From Pseudohongiella sp. (GTDB lineage: Bacteria > Pseudomonadota > Gammaproteobacteria > Pseudomonadales > Pseudohongiellaceae): a stretch of DNA of 42,863 nucleotides. How positions within the stretch are numbered: the first letter of the stretch is position 1; every line of letters begins with the position of its first letter. The notes below the pieces were generated by a model. That model was not told the DNA's origin. It made no database searches and saw nothing but the letters and a program-made list of their open reading frames with translations. The stretch is from the NCBI GenBank assembly GCA_013204155.1, contig JABMOK010000160.1, positions 1 through 42,863 of the forward strand, read 5' to 3'. A program made the translations under genes and the position numbers. This document shows, one piece after another, positions 8,725 to 17,061 of this stretch.

Positions 8725-9867
8725 CTAGCGAATCGAGTACTTGGTGAATGCACCACCCGCCTTACCCAATGAGTTTGGACCCTCTGCCGCATACACGTTA
8801 CCGTCCCCATCGACCGCGATGCCTTCGCCGGCTGTGCCCTGATAGATGCGGTCTTCACGCTCGAAGGGAGGAATGAACCCGGTGACGCGATCCTCGTGGA
8901 TAGAACCTATACGTACCCCGTCGCGCCAGTTCGGATGGCTGGTGGGGCTGGACTCGGAGTCGATAGTGTACAGTGTGTCGTCGGCGGTGATGAACAGGCC
9001 GCTGATGCGACTGAATTGGTAACGGGACTCGAGGTAATTGCCGTCCTGGTCATAAATCTCAATGCGGTGGTTGCCGCGGTCGGCTACCCACAGACGTCCC
9101 TGGGAGTCGAACTCCATGGCGTGGGGAGTACGGAATTCACCGTGGCGCACCCCGATCTGGCCCCACTGCTTGATGAAAGTGCCATCCGCGGTGAACTTCA
9201 TGATGCGGGAGGTATCGCCGTTATCGCGGCCTGCCTGCATCGCCTGATTGCTGATCATGCCCTGGGCATTGTGACCGTCGGAAACAAAGATGCTGCCGTC
9301 GGACCCGATGATCACGTCATTGGGCTGGTTGAAATGGCTGGAGTCATTGCCTGGCTTTCCGGCGGTGCCCAGACTCATGAGTAACTCGCCGCTGGGGCTG
9401 AATTTGTGCACTTGATGGCCCTTGGTGCCAGCCGGATTTACTGCAAAATCAGTTACCCACACATTGCCTTGATCATCCACGTGGATGCCGTGGGGTGTCT
9501 GCATGATGCCGGCACCAAAGTTTGCCAGCACCGCGCCGGTGTGGCGGTCGAACTTGAAGATTGGATCCACCGGGTTGGTGTCGCAGGTGACGGGAGTGCC
9601 TGCGCCGAAGTTACCTGCGCCGCAGCGCTCATAGGCGACGATGTTGCCATCCGTAGGATCGATATCGATGCCGGCGGTCGAACCCCAGGTCCTTCCTGCC
9701 GGGAGGTCGCCCCAGGCTTTGCTTACAATCGGGTTCGGGTTTGGAAAGCCCTCACCGGTGATGGCGTTGCCGGCGGCATTGGCCATGGAGCCCGAGTCGC
9801 TGCACCCGGTCAACAGGACAGAGGTACAGGCGGCGAGGGTGGATAACAAGATTCGTGATGATGACAT
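8725..9867 (-). CDS. NHL-repeat lipoprotein, PAL-like
   Basis: A 380-residue exported lipoprotein with lipobox LLTGC, lipidated Cys22. The mature part is an NHL beta-propeller. Its blade sequence parallels the peptidylamidoglycolate lyase (PAL) half of eukaryotic PAM: TPHGIHVDDQGNVWVTD, then HFNQPNDV, FVSDGH, KQWGQ and TPHAMEFD, against PHG / QPTDV / VSDGY / TQWGE / VPHSL in PAL as I recall it. Two of the three metal-binding His positions are present, but the third blade reads AGEGIAVD instead of PHD, and the Tyr position reads His, so lyase activity is doubtful. A strong SD (AAGGAG) precedes the ATG. It lies 123 bases downstream of the TonB receptor on the same strand and may be cotranscribed with it. 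Confidence 0.85.
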   Translation of the reverse strand: MSSSRILLSTLAACTSVLLTGCSDSGSMANAAGNAITGEGFPNPNPIVSKAWGDLPAGRTWGSTAGIDIDPTDGNIVAYERCGAGNFGAGTPVTCDTNPVDPIFKFDRHTGAVLANFGAGIMQTPHGIHVDDQGNVWVTDFAVNPAGTKGHQVHKFSPSGELLMSLGTAGKPGNDSSHFNQPNDVIIGSDGSIFVSDGHNAQGMISNQAMQAGRDNGDTSRIMKFTADGTFIKQWGQIGVRHGEFRTPHAMEFDSQGRLWVADRGNHRIEIYDQDGNYLESRYQFSRISGLFITADDTLYTIDSESSPTSHPNWRDGVRIGSIHEDRVTGFIPPFEREDRIYQGTAGEGIAVDGDGNVYAAEGPNSLGKAGGAFTKYSIR

Positions 9868-9990
9868 GCTAGCTCCTTGTTTTAGTTTGCGTGTAGAGCG
9901 AAAGAAAGTATTGAGAGAATAAGAGCTATAGGCGCCCGTGTCTACCGGGCGTTGCTGAGTAAAGGAGAAAGATATCTGTCGTTGATTACT

Positions 9991-12195
9991 TTAGAAAGAC
10001 CCACTCACCTTAACCGTATAGGTAGTTCCAGGCCGTGAGCACTGATGCTCCACCTCTTTCAGAATTCCACTGGATATCTTGCCCTCGAAGCGTTTGCGGT
10101 CGCGGCACTGGGCGCCGTCGATAAGACCGCCGCCGTCAAAGCGCCAGGTGAGACCGAAACTATCTACGTGCTCGACGAACAGATTAATTCGCGGGTCCCG
10201 TACGGTAGATTCGATATCGTCGATGTCAAACCTTTTCATATTGCGGTCTACCCGGTTAAACAGATCCATGCCCCAGTTCATTCGCCAGACGGGAATATCA
10301 TGGCGAAACTGGATACCAAAACGGCCACGCTGGTAATTCTGAAAACGTCGCTTGATGCCGAGAAAAGGATCGGTGACTGCTGAATCCTGTAAATTCAGGG
10401 TGGAGGACACCAACAGATTGGGTAGGCCGATCATGCTCATGCGCATGCTGACGGCGAGGTTGGTACCATATTCCCAACCGTCGCCGATGTTGCCGTTAGC
10501 CGACAGCAGCTGGGTAGGGGAAGGGGACACATCCATGCGATCGATGACATCGTGATGATCGAAGTAGAATACTTCCGCCGTCAACACGCCCACATCATTC
10601 GGTAGCCGGTACTCAGAATTGAACAGGTATCGCAACATCCATTGTTGCCGTAGTTGGGCGTTGCCTGCCTGGGTGTTTGCGTCATTGTCCTGCTCGTCAA
10701 TGGCGGCAACGAAATCGGAAAAACTTAACTGGTTCACCACTTTTTCGATACTGCCACGCAGTTGCAACAGGGGTGTCACATCGAATCGATAGTCCAGCTT
10801 GGGCTTGAAGAAACTGAAATCGCGCTGGTTGCGCACGTCGCCAGTCTGGGTAATCTCCGAGCTTTCGTACAGCAGGGTTGTCTCCAGTGACATACGCGAA
10901 TTGATGGACCAGTTATGGATAGCGAAGGGCTCGTAGCGGAGTTCTTCTACCGAGGAATTGGCATTCGCCACAAACTGTGGCACCAGTCCTCCCAAGGCCG
11001 CAGAGGGAGTGCCCGTGCTGCTTAACAGGCCCAGAGACAATTTCGAATCCAGCGTCGTCTGGGCGCGCTCGATACCAAATTCCACATCCTGTCCGCTAAA
11101 TATATCGAAGGTGTAGGAACTGCGGACAATGCGTTCCTCGGTTACGGCGTCAGTATGCAGGTGCAGATTTTTCTCTTCGCTGTTGTCTGTCAGCCATCTA
11201 TACCGTTCCTTGGTAGTTATGTTGTTATCCTGGTTGGCGATGAGCAGCACCTTGAAGCGATTGCCATTGGCGAGATCAAGCTGGTAGTCACCACCCACTT
11301 CCCACTTGTCTTTGGCATTGGGTATATCCTCACGTTCTGTCGTTATCGGGTGGAGCGGAATCCTCAGGTCGGTGGTATACCGTATAACGTTAGTGGGGGA
11401 GTCATTGATGGCATACAGTCCGTTCATGCGCAGGCTGCTGTTGGCACTGATCTCATAGGCCAGATTCATGCTCAATTCGTTATTGCGCTGATCACGAATA
11501 CGTTCCTCGTGTATCAGATCATTGGGAGAAATATCGCCGAGAATACTTTCTTCATTGCTGACGGAATGTTCGTAGCGGGTGCGACTCGTGGCGCTGATCT
11601 GATAGGTGATATCGCCGGATTGACCGCTGAGAGCCATCGACCCGCCGGGCTCTACCGTATCATCTTTGAACAGCTCGGCACTGAGTTCGTAGGCGATGCT
11701 GCTGGAGGCGAGCTCCTCGTACAGCACAATATTCACCACCTGCCCGCTGCCGCGCACATCCAGTTCCCCGGACGTGCCACGAATGATCTGGATTTCACGC
11801 ACCTGGCTGGCAGAAATACGGCGCAGCAAGTCGCTGGTCCGGTTGTTCTTGCCAGCGGTGCGTTTGCCGTTTACCAGCACTTCATTACCACCGCTGCCGG
11901 CGCCGAGGCCACGCCCCCCTGAAGAGGCACTGCCACCGCTGCTGCTGCTCAGTCCCGAACTACTTCCGCCGCTGCGTCCTCCGCCACCGGTGTTCTGCCC
12001 CTGTCCCGGAATGCGGATCAACATGTCCTGGGCGGTGATAGGGGCATATTCGGCAAAATAGTCTGCCGGGTAGATGACGGTGGAGTCTTCCGCCGTGCTG
12101 TCCTGAGCCAGGGCGGCAGGGAAAGAAAGGCTGGCCAGTGCCAGAGTCGTCAGGGTAGAGAGTGCAAATAATCGGAAACGCTTAAGAACTGCCAT
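9991..12195 (-). CDS. TonB-dependent receptor with Gly/Ser-rich plug
   Basis: An outer-membrane receptor of 734 residues from the ATG at 12195; an in-frame TTG at 12225 would add 10. A signal peptide ends at ...FPAALA. The plug begins TAQDMLIRIPGQ and continues NEVLVNGKRTAGKNN and EIQIIRGTSGELDVRGSGQ, as in TonB receptor plugs. Between them is a low-complexity Gly/Ser stretch of about 40 residues (66-103). The rest alternates as beta strands and ends in YTVKVSGSF with the terminal Phe of outer-membrane barrels. I do not see a clear TonB box. The ligand is unknown; the downstream PAL-like lipoprotein suggests the pair works on the same compound. Confidence 0.85.
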   Translation of the reverse strand: MAVLKRFRLFALSTLTTLALASLSFPAALAQDSTAEDSTVIYPADYFAEYAPITAQDMLIRIPGQGQNTGGGGRSGGSSSGLSSSSGGSASSGGRGLGAGSGGNEVLVNGKRTAGKNNRTSDLLRRISASQVREIQIIRGTSGELDVRGSGQVVNIVLYEELASSSIAYELSAELFKDDTVEPGGSMALSGQSGDITYQISATSRTRYEHSVSNEESILGDISPNDLIHEERIRDQRNNELSMNLAYEISANSSLRMNGLYAINDSPTNVIRYTTDLRIPLHPITTEREDIPNAKDKWEVGGDYQLDLANGNRFKVLLIANQDNNITTKERYRWLTDNSEEKNLHLHTDAVTEERIVRSSYTFDIFSGQDVEFGIERAQTTLDSKLSLGLLSSTGTPSAALGGLVPQFVANANSSVEELRYEPFAIHNWSINSRMSLETTLLYESSEITQTGDVRNQRDFSFFKPKLDYRFDVTPLLQLRGSIEKVVNQLSFSDFVAAIDEQDNDANTQAGNAQLRQQWMLRYLFNSEYRLPNDVGVLTAEVFYFDHHDVIDRMDVSPSPTQLLSANGNIGDGWEYGTNLAVSMRMSMIGLPNLLVSSTLNLQDSAVTDPFLGIKRRFQNYQRGRFGIQFRHDIPVWRMNWGMDLFNRVDRNMKRFDIDDIESTVRDPRINLFVEHVDSFGLTWRFDGGGLIDGAQCRDRKRFEGKISSGILKEVEHQCSRPGTTYTVKVSGSF

Positions 12196-12628
12196 TGCTG
12201 CGCCTGTCGTCGGTTTCGCCCGCAAATCGGGCAGGCCATGGAGAAGATGGGCTGGAATTGTACAGAATTAATGCACAGAGGAGAGGTCTTGTTACAAAGT
12301 GACAAACTTTGCTTACGGCGTATTTCTCTTGTCTATAGAGACAGCTTCTAGCTTGAAGGCTTCGGTGTACGTTTTGCCGGGACTTCTTATTCTGATTAGT
12401 TAGATACACCTTGAGCAACGTTGTTACTGAGTTAAAGTATCCGTTAAATCAGAGGGAGGTTCACTCCGCCCCTTTTAATAAGTAGAGTCCCCCGAAGCCT
12501 GGTTAGCAGCCAGTTGCTAGTGGAGATGTGATTCTCGGGATACGAAAATGGTCGCCTCATAACAGCTTTTTAATCATGGCGAGTTCTAACTAGACTTTGC
12601 TACGGATGATCTCTATTCTCTCTCCATT
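12196..12628. other. Divergent intergenic region with a small inverted repeat
   Basis: About 430 bases separate the TonB receptor and the next plus-strand gene. CAAAGT at 12295-12300 and ACTTTG at 12306-12311 form a 6-bp inverted repeat that could be an operator for either gene. No ORF here looks real. Confidence 0.35.
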
Positions 12629-13333
12629 ATGCATAAAAAATTACCTCTCCTACTGATTTTCCTTGCCTGGGCAGGCAACGGCTATACACAGGGATCCACT
12701 GTTCCAGATTCGGTGCGTGCCATGATTGAGCGCAGTCAGGCAACTAGCCAGTTTGAGCAAACGGCGCGCATGCAGATGAGTGTGCAATTCGGGGATTTCC
12801 TGGACGCCCTGACAGGCGGCCCGCAGAGGAAAAGCCAGGTTGAAGCGGCGCTTGTTGAGGTGCTGAGAGAACGCGCCGAGCTCAGCGACCGGGTAGTCAA
12901 TGGCCAGGCCAGCGCGGCTGAACTGGGTGTTGTTGGCGATTTTGCGTATCTTCGCGCTCACCTTGCGCCATTGCTGAATGCCACTGAACTGAGCGTGTTG
13001 GACCGCCAGAGTAGTGGCCCATCACATGCGCAGCTGAAGAAAGAATACGCCGAGGACTTGTCGCGCACGGCAGGCGGCCTGACTGCAGCGAACCGCGAAT
13101 TGGTGCTGGATACCCTGATTAAATATCTTCGGTCTGACAAGGGCGATACTGCCGGGCTGGGCCGATTGAGCGTGGATGATCTGGTGAATCAGCAAAGCCG
13201 TTCACTCATGCGGGCCTCAGAGGAACTGCATTCGCAACTCAGCGGTGATCAGTTGCAACAGGTGAATGCTTTCCTGAATCAGTTGCAGAGTAATCTGACT
13301 ATGAATCGATCGATGTTAGACGCCCCACAATAA
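12629..13333 (+). CDS. Exported helical protein of unknown function
   Basis: A 234-residue protein with an N-terminal signal peptide (MHKKLPLLLIFLAWAGNGYTQ). The mature part is predicted almost entirely helical and rich in Gln, Leu, Arg and Ser, for example SQFEQTARMQMSVQFGDFLD and SLMRASEELHSQLSGDQLQQ. The second half has a chaperone- or coiled-coil-like look. It has no Cys, so it is neither a lipoprotein nor a heme protein. There is no obvious SD, so the start is chosen for the signal peptide. I do not recognise a family. A REP-like element follows the stop. Confidence 0.6.
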   Translation: MHKKLPLLLIFLAWAGNGYTQGSTVPDSVRAMIERSQATSQFEQTARMQMSVQFGDFLDALTGGPQRKSQVEAALVEVLRERAELSDRVVNGQASAAELGVVGDFAYLRAHLAPLLNATELSVLDRQSSGPSHAQLKKEYAEDLSRTAGGLTAANRELVLDTLIKYLRSDKGDTAGLGRLSVDDLVNQQSRSLMRASEELHSQLSGDQLQQVNAFLNQLQSNLTMNRSMLDAPQ

Positions 13334-13342
13334 AAAAATATT

Positions 13343-13404
13343 AGGCAGGGACAGATTTAATTTCGTTGGCCCCGGTCATAAAAAATAATTCTGTTCCCCC
13401 GCCT
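13343..13404. repeat. REP-like inverted repeat (GGGACAGA type)
   Basis: AGGCAGGGACAGATTTAATTT near 13343-13363 and an imperfect complement AAAATAATTCTGTTCCCCC plus GCCT near 13382-13404 form an interrupted stem. The same core recurs at 14200, 33379, 36123 and 36590. Confidence 0.65.
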
Positions 13405-13441
13405 CAACTAACCCGAGAATGAGAATAACAAGGAGACTGAA

Positions 13442-14140
13442 ATGAAGAAGCGGCAACTCGAAGTGATTTCGAGCCTGGTTATAGTGGGCCTTGCCTTCGC
13501 TTCCGGACCGCTCTGGGCGCAACACAAGCACTCGGTGGATGATCAGAGTGCCGATACTGCCCAGGGACAAAACGATGGGTCCATGAATCGAAATGACAAT
13601 GGCGTGTCTGCTGACATGGGAGAGATGATGCAGCATATGATGCATGGGAATGAGGCCCCCTCTCCAGCCAGTCAGGATGTATTCACTGTGGTTAAGCAAG
13701 TGGTCGATCAACTACGGGCTGATCCGAATACAGACTGGGAGAAAGTTGACATCGATGGGCTGCGAGAACATCTGATAGACATGAATCAGCTAGCACTCTA
13801 TGCCAAGGCGGAAGGCGAAAATATCAACCTGGGAATTCACTATCTCATCACCGGCGAGGGCCGTGTTCTTGAAGCTATTCAACGCATGGTTGCCAGCCAT
13901 GCCGCTCAGGTAACAGAGGAAATAGGTTGGCTAACTAAAACTCAAGATCGACGAAAGGGAGTGAGTCTGACAGTAACTTCTGACGACCCGGCTCAGATTG
14001 CGCAGATTCGTGCGCTCGGTTTCATGGGGTTCATGGTGCTGGGAGAACATCATGAAGATCACCACCTTATCATGGCGGGTGGAGCGTCCGATCACTCGCA
14101 ATCAATGGATCATGGCAGCATGCATCATTCCGGCAATTGA
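13442..14140 (+). CDS. Exported Met/His-rich protein, possible metal binder
   Basis: A 232-residue protein with a Sec signal peptide ending near SGPLWAQ. The mature N-terminus carries HKH and the cluster MGEMMQHMMHGNE; the C-terminus has GEHHEDHHLIMAGG and MDHGSMHHSGN. Such Met/His clusters typically bind Cu(I)/Cu(II) in periplasmic copper-handling proteins. The middle part (about 70-190) is helical, with HLIDMNQLALYA and IQRMVASHAAQV. A strong SD (AAGGAG) precedes the ATG. REP-like elements lie on both sides. A role in copper supply to the nearby copper monooxygenases is inference from composition and position only. Confidence 0.7.
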   Translation: MKKRQLEVISSLVIVGLAFASGPLWAQHKHSVDDQSADTAQGQNDGSMNRNDNGVSADMGEMMQHMMHGNEAPSPASQDVFTVVKQVVDQLRADPNTDWEKVDIDGLREHLIDMNQLALYAKAEGENINLGIHYLITGEGRVLEAIQRMVASHAAQVTEEIGWLTKTQDRRKGVSLTVTSDDPAQIAQIRALGFMGFMVLGEHHEDHHLIMAGGASDHSQSMDHGSMHHSGN

Positions 14141-14199
14141 CTTCACTGCCAGATTGGAGGCTCTGCTACCAAAGGTTGAAGTAGAGCTAAAAGGGCGTT

Positions 14200-14241
14200 A
14201 AAAGGGGGGGGCAGATTAATTATAAATCTGTCCCCCTTTTT
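14200..14241. terminator. Bidirectional terminator with REP-like core
   Basis: AAAAGGGGGGGGCAGATT at about 14200-14217 pairs with AAATCTGTCCCCCTTTTT at 14224-14241. A-runs on the left and T-runs on the right let it serve both the plus-strand Met/His-rich gene and the minus-strand cytochrome gene. It has the GGGACAGA-type core. Confidence 0.8.
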
Positions 14242-14269
14242 AGTCCTTTAAGAGGGCTTTTACCCGGTG

Positions 14270-15637
14270 TTAATCCGAGCCAGCTTGCGCACTTACATTG
14301 CGTTCGGCAAGCAACTTTTCGTATTCCTCCTGACCAAGATAGGTCACATCCACCCAGTTATGGGCCATCTCGTCCACTGTGCGATCACCCCAACCGACCC
14401 ATTGATTCGGATCCGGGTTATAGGGGTTGCTGGCGGTGTTGTCGTGCCAGGCGCGGGTGATAATCATCGTGCCCTTCGGCACTAGCGGCGCGGAATCTTC
14501 ATCGAAGATATAGTTAATCTGCCAGTTCCACTGGAAGTTATCGACGAATGCCAGCACTTCCCGATTACCGTCGGGATAGATCGCTTCCATGGACATGGCC
14601 TTGCCGCGCATGTGCATATGCGGCTGGAAATTCTCCAGTCGAGCCGGCGCAGACAATACGAAAGTACCCTGGGTAACCGCGATCTCACCCGGCGGGATAT
14701 CGAGGCTGTGGGGACCCTGAGCATCGAGCATGGACAGGATCGTGCGGTGTTGCGGAGGTTCGTCATGGAACCAGATACCGATTTCGACCTGGGTCTTCTC
14801 TACCCGCTCACCATTGGCGTGCAGGTGCATCTCCCACATAATTTGCGAACCGGGCATCATCAACTTGCCGGTGTCGGGTCGGAAGACCTGACCCGCCTTG
14901 CCGACTGCCCATTCCATGAACAGGCTCGGGCCAGGTTGCACATCGACGCCTTCGGGAATTCCGGCTTTGCCGTCGTCGTTCTGCAGCAGAAAAGCCAGTG
15001 AATGGTGGACTACCTTACGGCTTTCCGGGTTTTTGGGGCGAATCTCGATAGCCTTCACCCACTTCTCCTCCGTCAGTCCTGTCGGCGTGACCGGACGGAA
15101 CCATTTGTCCTGGCTTACCGCGGGCAGATCGAAAACATCCGACTCCACTACCAGGTCAGGGGGATTGCCGATCTCATCCTGTAGGCGCCAGATCAATGCT
15201 TCAGTGAATTGGCGCGGCGCCGGAGCCAGGCTTTCATCACCCTCCTGCGCACCCTGATCCGCCCAGGCAAGGATTGTTTGCCGCTCTTCTTCGGTCAGTC
15301 CGCGGTCATTGGCAAAATCCTGGATGCCGACATCGGGATTGATATGCCAGGGTGGCATCACCCGATTGGCCACTCGATAGCGGATCACCGGGGCAAACAC
15401 CTTGGCCTGCTCATAGGTCAGCAATGACATCGGCGCGATGGAGTCTGGCCGGTGACACTCCTGGCATTTTTCCTGGAATATGGGCGCCACGTCCTGCGCC
15501 CAGGTAACTGCGCGATCTCCCTGGCTTGTGGCATCCTGCGCCATCGTCAGGGCAGGGAAAGCCAGCACTGTAATCGCCACTACCAGGCTGTTACGCCCTT
15601 TCTTGTTGTCTTTAACCGTTTGCATAATTCCAAACAT
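14270..15637 (-). CDS. Cytochrome c / type II copper monooxygenase (PHM-like), copy 1
   Basis: A 455-residue exported protein; GAGGAGG precedes the ATG. The signal peptide ends near residue 33. A c-type heme domain has CQECH at 58-62. The following PHM-like region keeps all copper ligands of peptidylglycine alpha-hydroxylating monooxygenase: HH at 211-212 and H271 or H273 (CuA/CuH), HMH at 340-342 (CuM), and Met424 in RTVDEMAHNW, which parallels the CuM Met motif DEMCN. PHM normally takes electrons from ascorbate; the fused heme domain suggests cytochrome-delivered electrons instead. It lies 80 bases downstream of the beta-sandwich-like gene in one transcription unit. The substrate is unknown. 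Confidence 0.85.
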   Translation of the reverse strand: MFGIMQTVKDNKKGRNSLVVAITVLAFPALTMAQDATSQGDRAVTWAQDVAPIFQEKCQECHRPDSIAPMSLLTYEQAKVFAPVIRYRVANRVMPPWHINPDVGIQDFANDRGLTEEERQTILAWADQGAQEGDESLAPAPRQFTEALIWRLQDEIGNPPDLVVESDVFDLPAVSQDKWFRPVTPTGLTEEKWVKAIEIRPKNPESRKVVHHSLAFLLQNDDGKAGIPEGVDVQPGPSLFMEWAVGKAGQVFRPDTGKLMMPGSQIMWEMHLHANGERVEKTQVEIGIWFHDEPPQHRTILSMLDAQGPHSLDIPPGEIAVTQGTFVLSAPARLENFQPHMHMRGKAMSMEAIYPDGNREVLAFVDNFQWNWQINYIFDEDSAPLVPKGTMIITRAWHDNTASNPYNPDPNQWVGWGDRTVDEMAHNWVDVTYLGQEEYEKLLAERNVSAQAGSD

Positions 15638-15717
15638 CAGACCTTGCCTCCTCGAGACTGTTTCGCCTCAAATTGATTCTCAAGCATTCAAATATTTTCA
15701 GCTACTCTCTACTACTC

Positions 15718-16599
15718 TTAATTGCTCACATTTACCTTAACGAAACTATTGCTCCAGCAACACTGGGAATGACCGGCCGTTTCAGGGCCGCCAATTTCGG
15801 TCAGCCGAACCCGCAACAGGTAATCGCCAGCCTGGCTGAAAGTGACCTCGGTGCTTGCCTTGCCGCCGGCGACGGGCACCTTCGCGCTGGGCTCGCTGAA
15901 TGTTACTTCGCCCGGGCCCTGGTGCTGGAACCACGCCAGGTCTAGCGGCGGCGTGTCCGCTGCGCCACCGAGAAACAACGCAATCAGTCCGCCGCCGACA
16001 CCGTCATCTTTAGCCCAGGCATCGATCGTTAGCGGCTCGCCAACCTTGGCTCGTAGCGGACCAGTCGTGATGCCGCCCGGGCCGTGACCCATGGGGCCGC
16101 CTTCCTGAAAGCGAATTTCCGGGGGGAAGTTGCCGCTGGCATCGCCGGCTATGGCGTCGATGATGTAGTCGGCTTTTAAGTTGGCGGGAATATGAAAGGT
16201 TTTGCCCTGGTTCTGCAGGTGCCACACTACTTGCTCTTTATAGTCGGCAGGGATTTTCACGGTAAACACGCCCCAGTGCCGTCCAGTGACGAAGTGGGTG
16301 GCTTGGCCCTGATTGGCCTCACCGTCGGGCGCGCCGATAATGCGGTTCGCCGGACCCGTGGGAATATCGAGTACTTCCTGCGTATTACGGTTGTAGTAAC
16401 CAAATGACAGCGCAATGCTGCCGTCTTCAGTTTCGTACCAGCCCTCATAAGCCGGCGTCACCGTCTGCCCTCCGGTGATACCGAGATCTTTACCTAGCGG
16501 CAAGAGTTCAACCGCTAAAGGTGTGCCTTGTGCTTGCACAGCGACTGCTGCCAGCATCGCGACTGACGCCACGATTAAATTTGTGAGTGTTTTCTGCAT
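15718..16599 (-). CDS. Exported module partner protein, copy 1
   Basis: A 293-residue exported protein with signal peptide (to about residue 23) and a perfect SD (AAGGAGG, 4 bases before the ATG). It is a paralogue of the protein at 21409-22404: shared pattern AYEGWYETEDGSIALSFGYY, LDIPTGPAN, QATHFVTGRHW, VVWHLQNQGKT, LKADYIIDA, and an Ig-like C-terminal domain ending in a strand pattern (GDYLLRVRLTE...FVKVNV). No heme, copper or catalytic motif is visible, so it is probably beta-rich and structural or ligand-binding. It is first in the operon with the PHM-like cytochrome. Function not recognised. Confidence 0.75.
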   Translation of the reverse strand: MQKTLTNLIVASVAMLAAVAVQAQGTPLAVELLPLGKDLGITGGQTVTPAYEGWYETEDGSIALSFGYYNRNTQEVLDIPTGPANRIIGAPDGEANQGQATHFVTGRHWGVFTVKIPADYKEQVVWHLQNQGKTFHIPANLKADYIIDAIAGDASGNFPPEIRFQEGGPMGHGPGGITTGPLRAKVGEPLTIDAWAKDDGVGGGLIALFLGGAADTPPLDLAWFQHQGPGEVTFSEPSAKVPVAGGKASTEVTFSQAGDYLLRVRLTEIGGPETAGHSQCCWSNSFVKVNVSN

Positions 16600-17061
16600 T
16601 CGTCCTCCTTGAGCATGGTCAGTTCTGGGCTACTTCTTTAACTAAAACAATTACACCCCTGGGGCATCATATCGCAACCAGGACCCGATGTGACCCCCTT
16701 ACTTCAGTAAGGGGCTCAGGATTGCGGGCTTAAGCATTAGAGCCATCACCAGTTAAATCATCACCAGTTAGAACTATCCATAGCCAAGAGAGATTTATGG
16801 TTTTAGGCTTATAGAAATGCAAACACCAGCCGTGTTCACCGACTCGGCTTCGCGTGCAGAGCATATAAATGCCTAATGAAATCCATCGCGAGCTATTGAA
16901 ATTTGCGGGGGATATCTAGGGTAAGCGTAGATAGCCGAAATCAGCGTGTGCTATAGATAGAATGTGCGTTGGGTGGTTAGCCGAAGCGGCTAGACTCTAA
17001 TTCCAGAATCTGGATTAAGTGTTCAGGAACTACTGCCTGGTTACCCCCTGATCCCGCTTAA
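16600..17061. other. Intergenic region with hairpin and short direct repeat
   Basis: This region should hold the promoter of the 16599-14270 operon. CCCCTTAC at 16695-16702 and GTAAGGGG at 16707-16714 form a perfect 8-bp stem with a 4-base loop but no T-tract. A short direct repeat, CATCACCAGTTA, occurs twice near 16744-16768. No coding support. Confidence 0.5.

Noticed and set aside
8896-9846. Long plus-strand frames (up to 162 residues) opposite the NHL lipoprotein
   Set aside because: They are antisense shadows created by the strong codon bias of the real minus-strand gene.
11155-11922. A 255-residue plus-strand frame opposite the TonB receptor
   Set aside because: Antisense to a convincing receptor; no SD or recognisable motif.
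12182-12418. A 78-residue minus-strand frame upstream of the TonB receptor
   Set aside because: It overlaps the receptor start, has no SD and shows no protein-like pattern.
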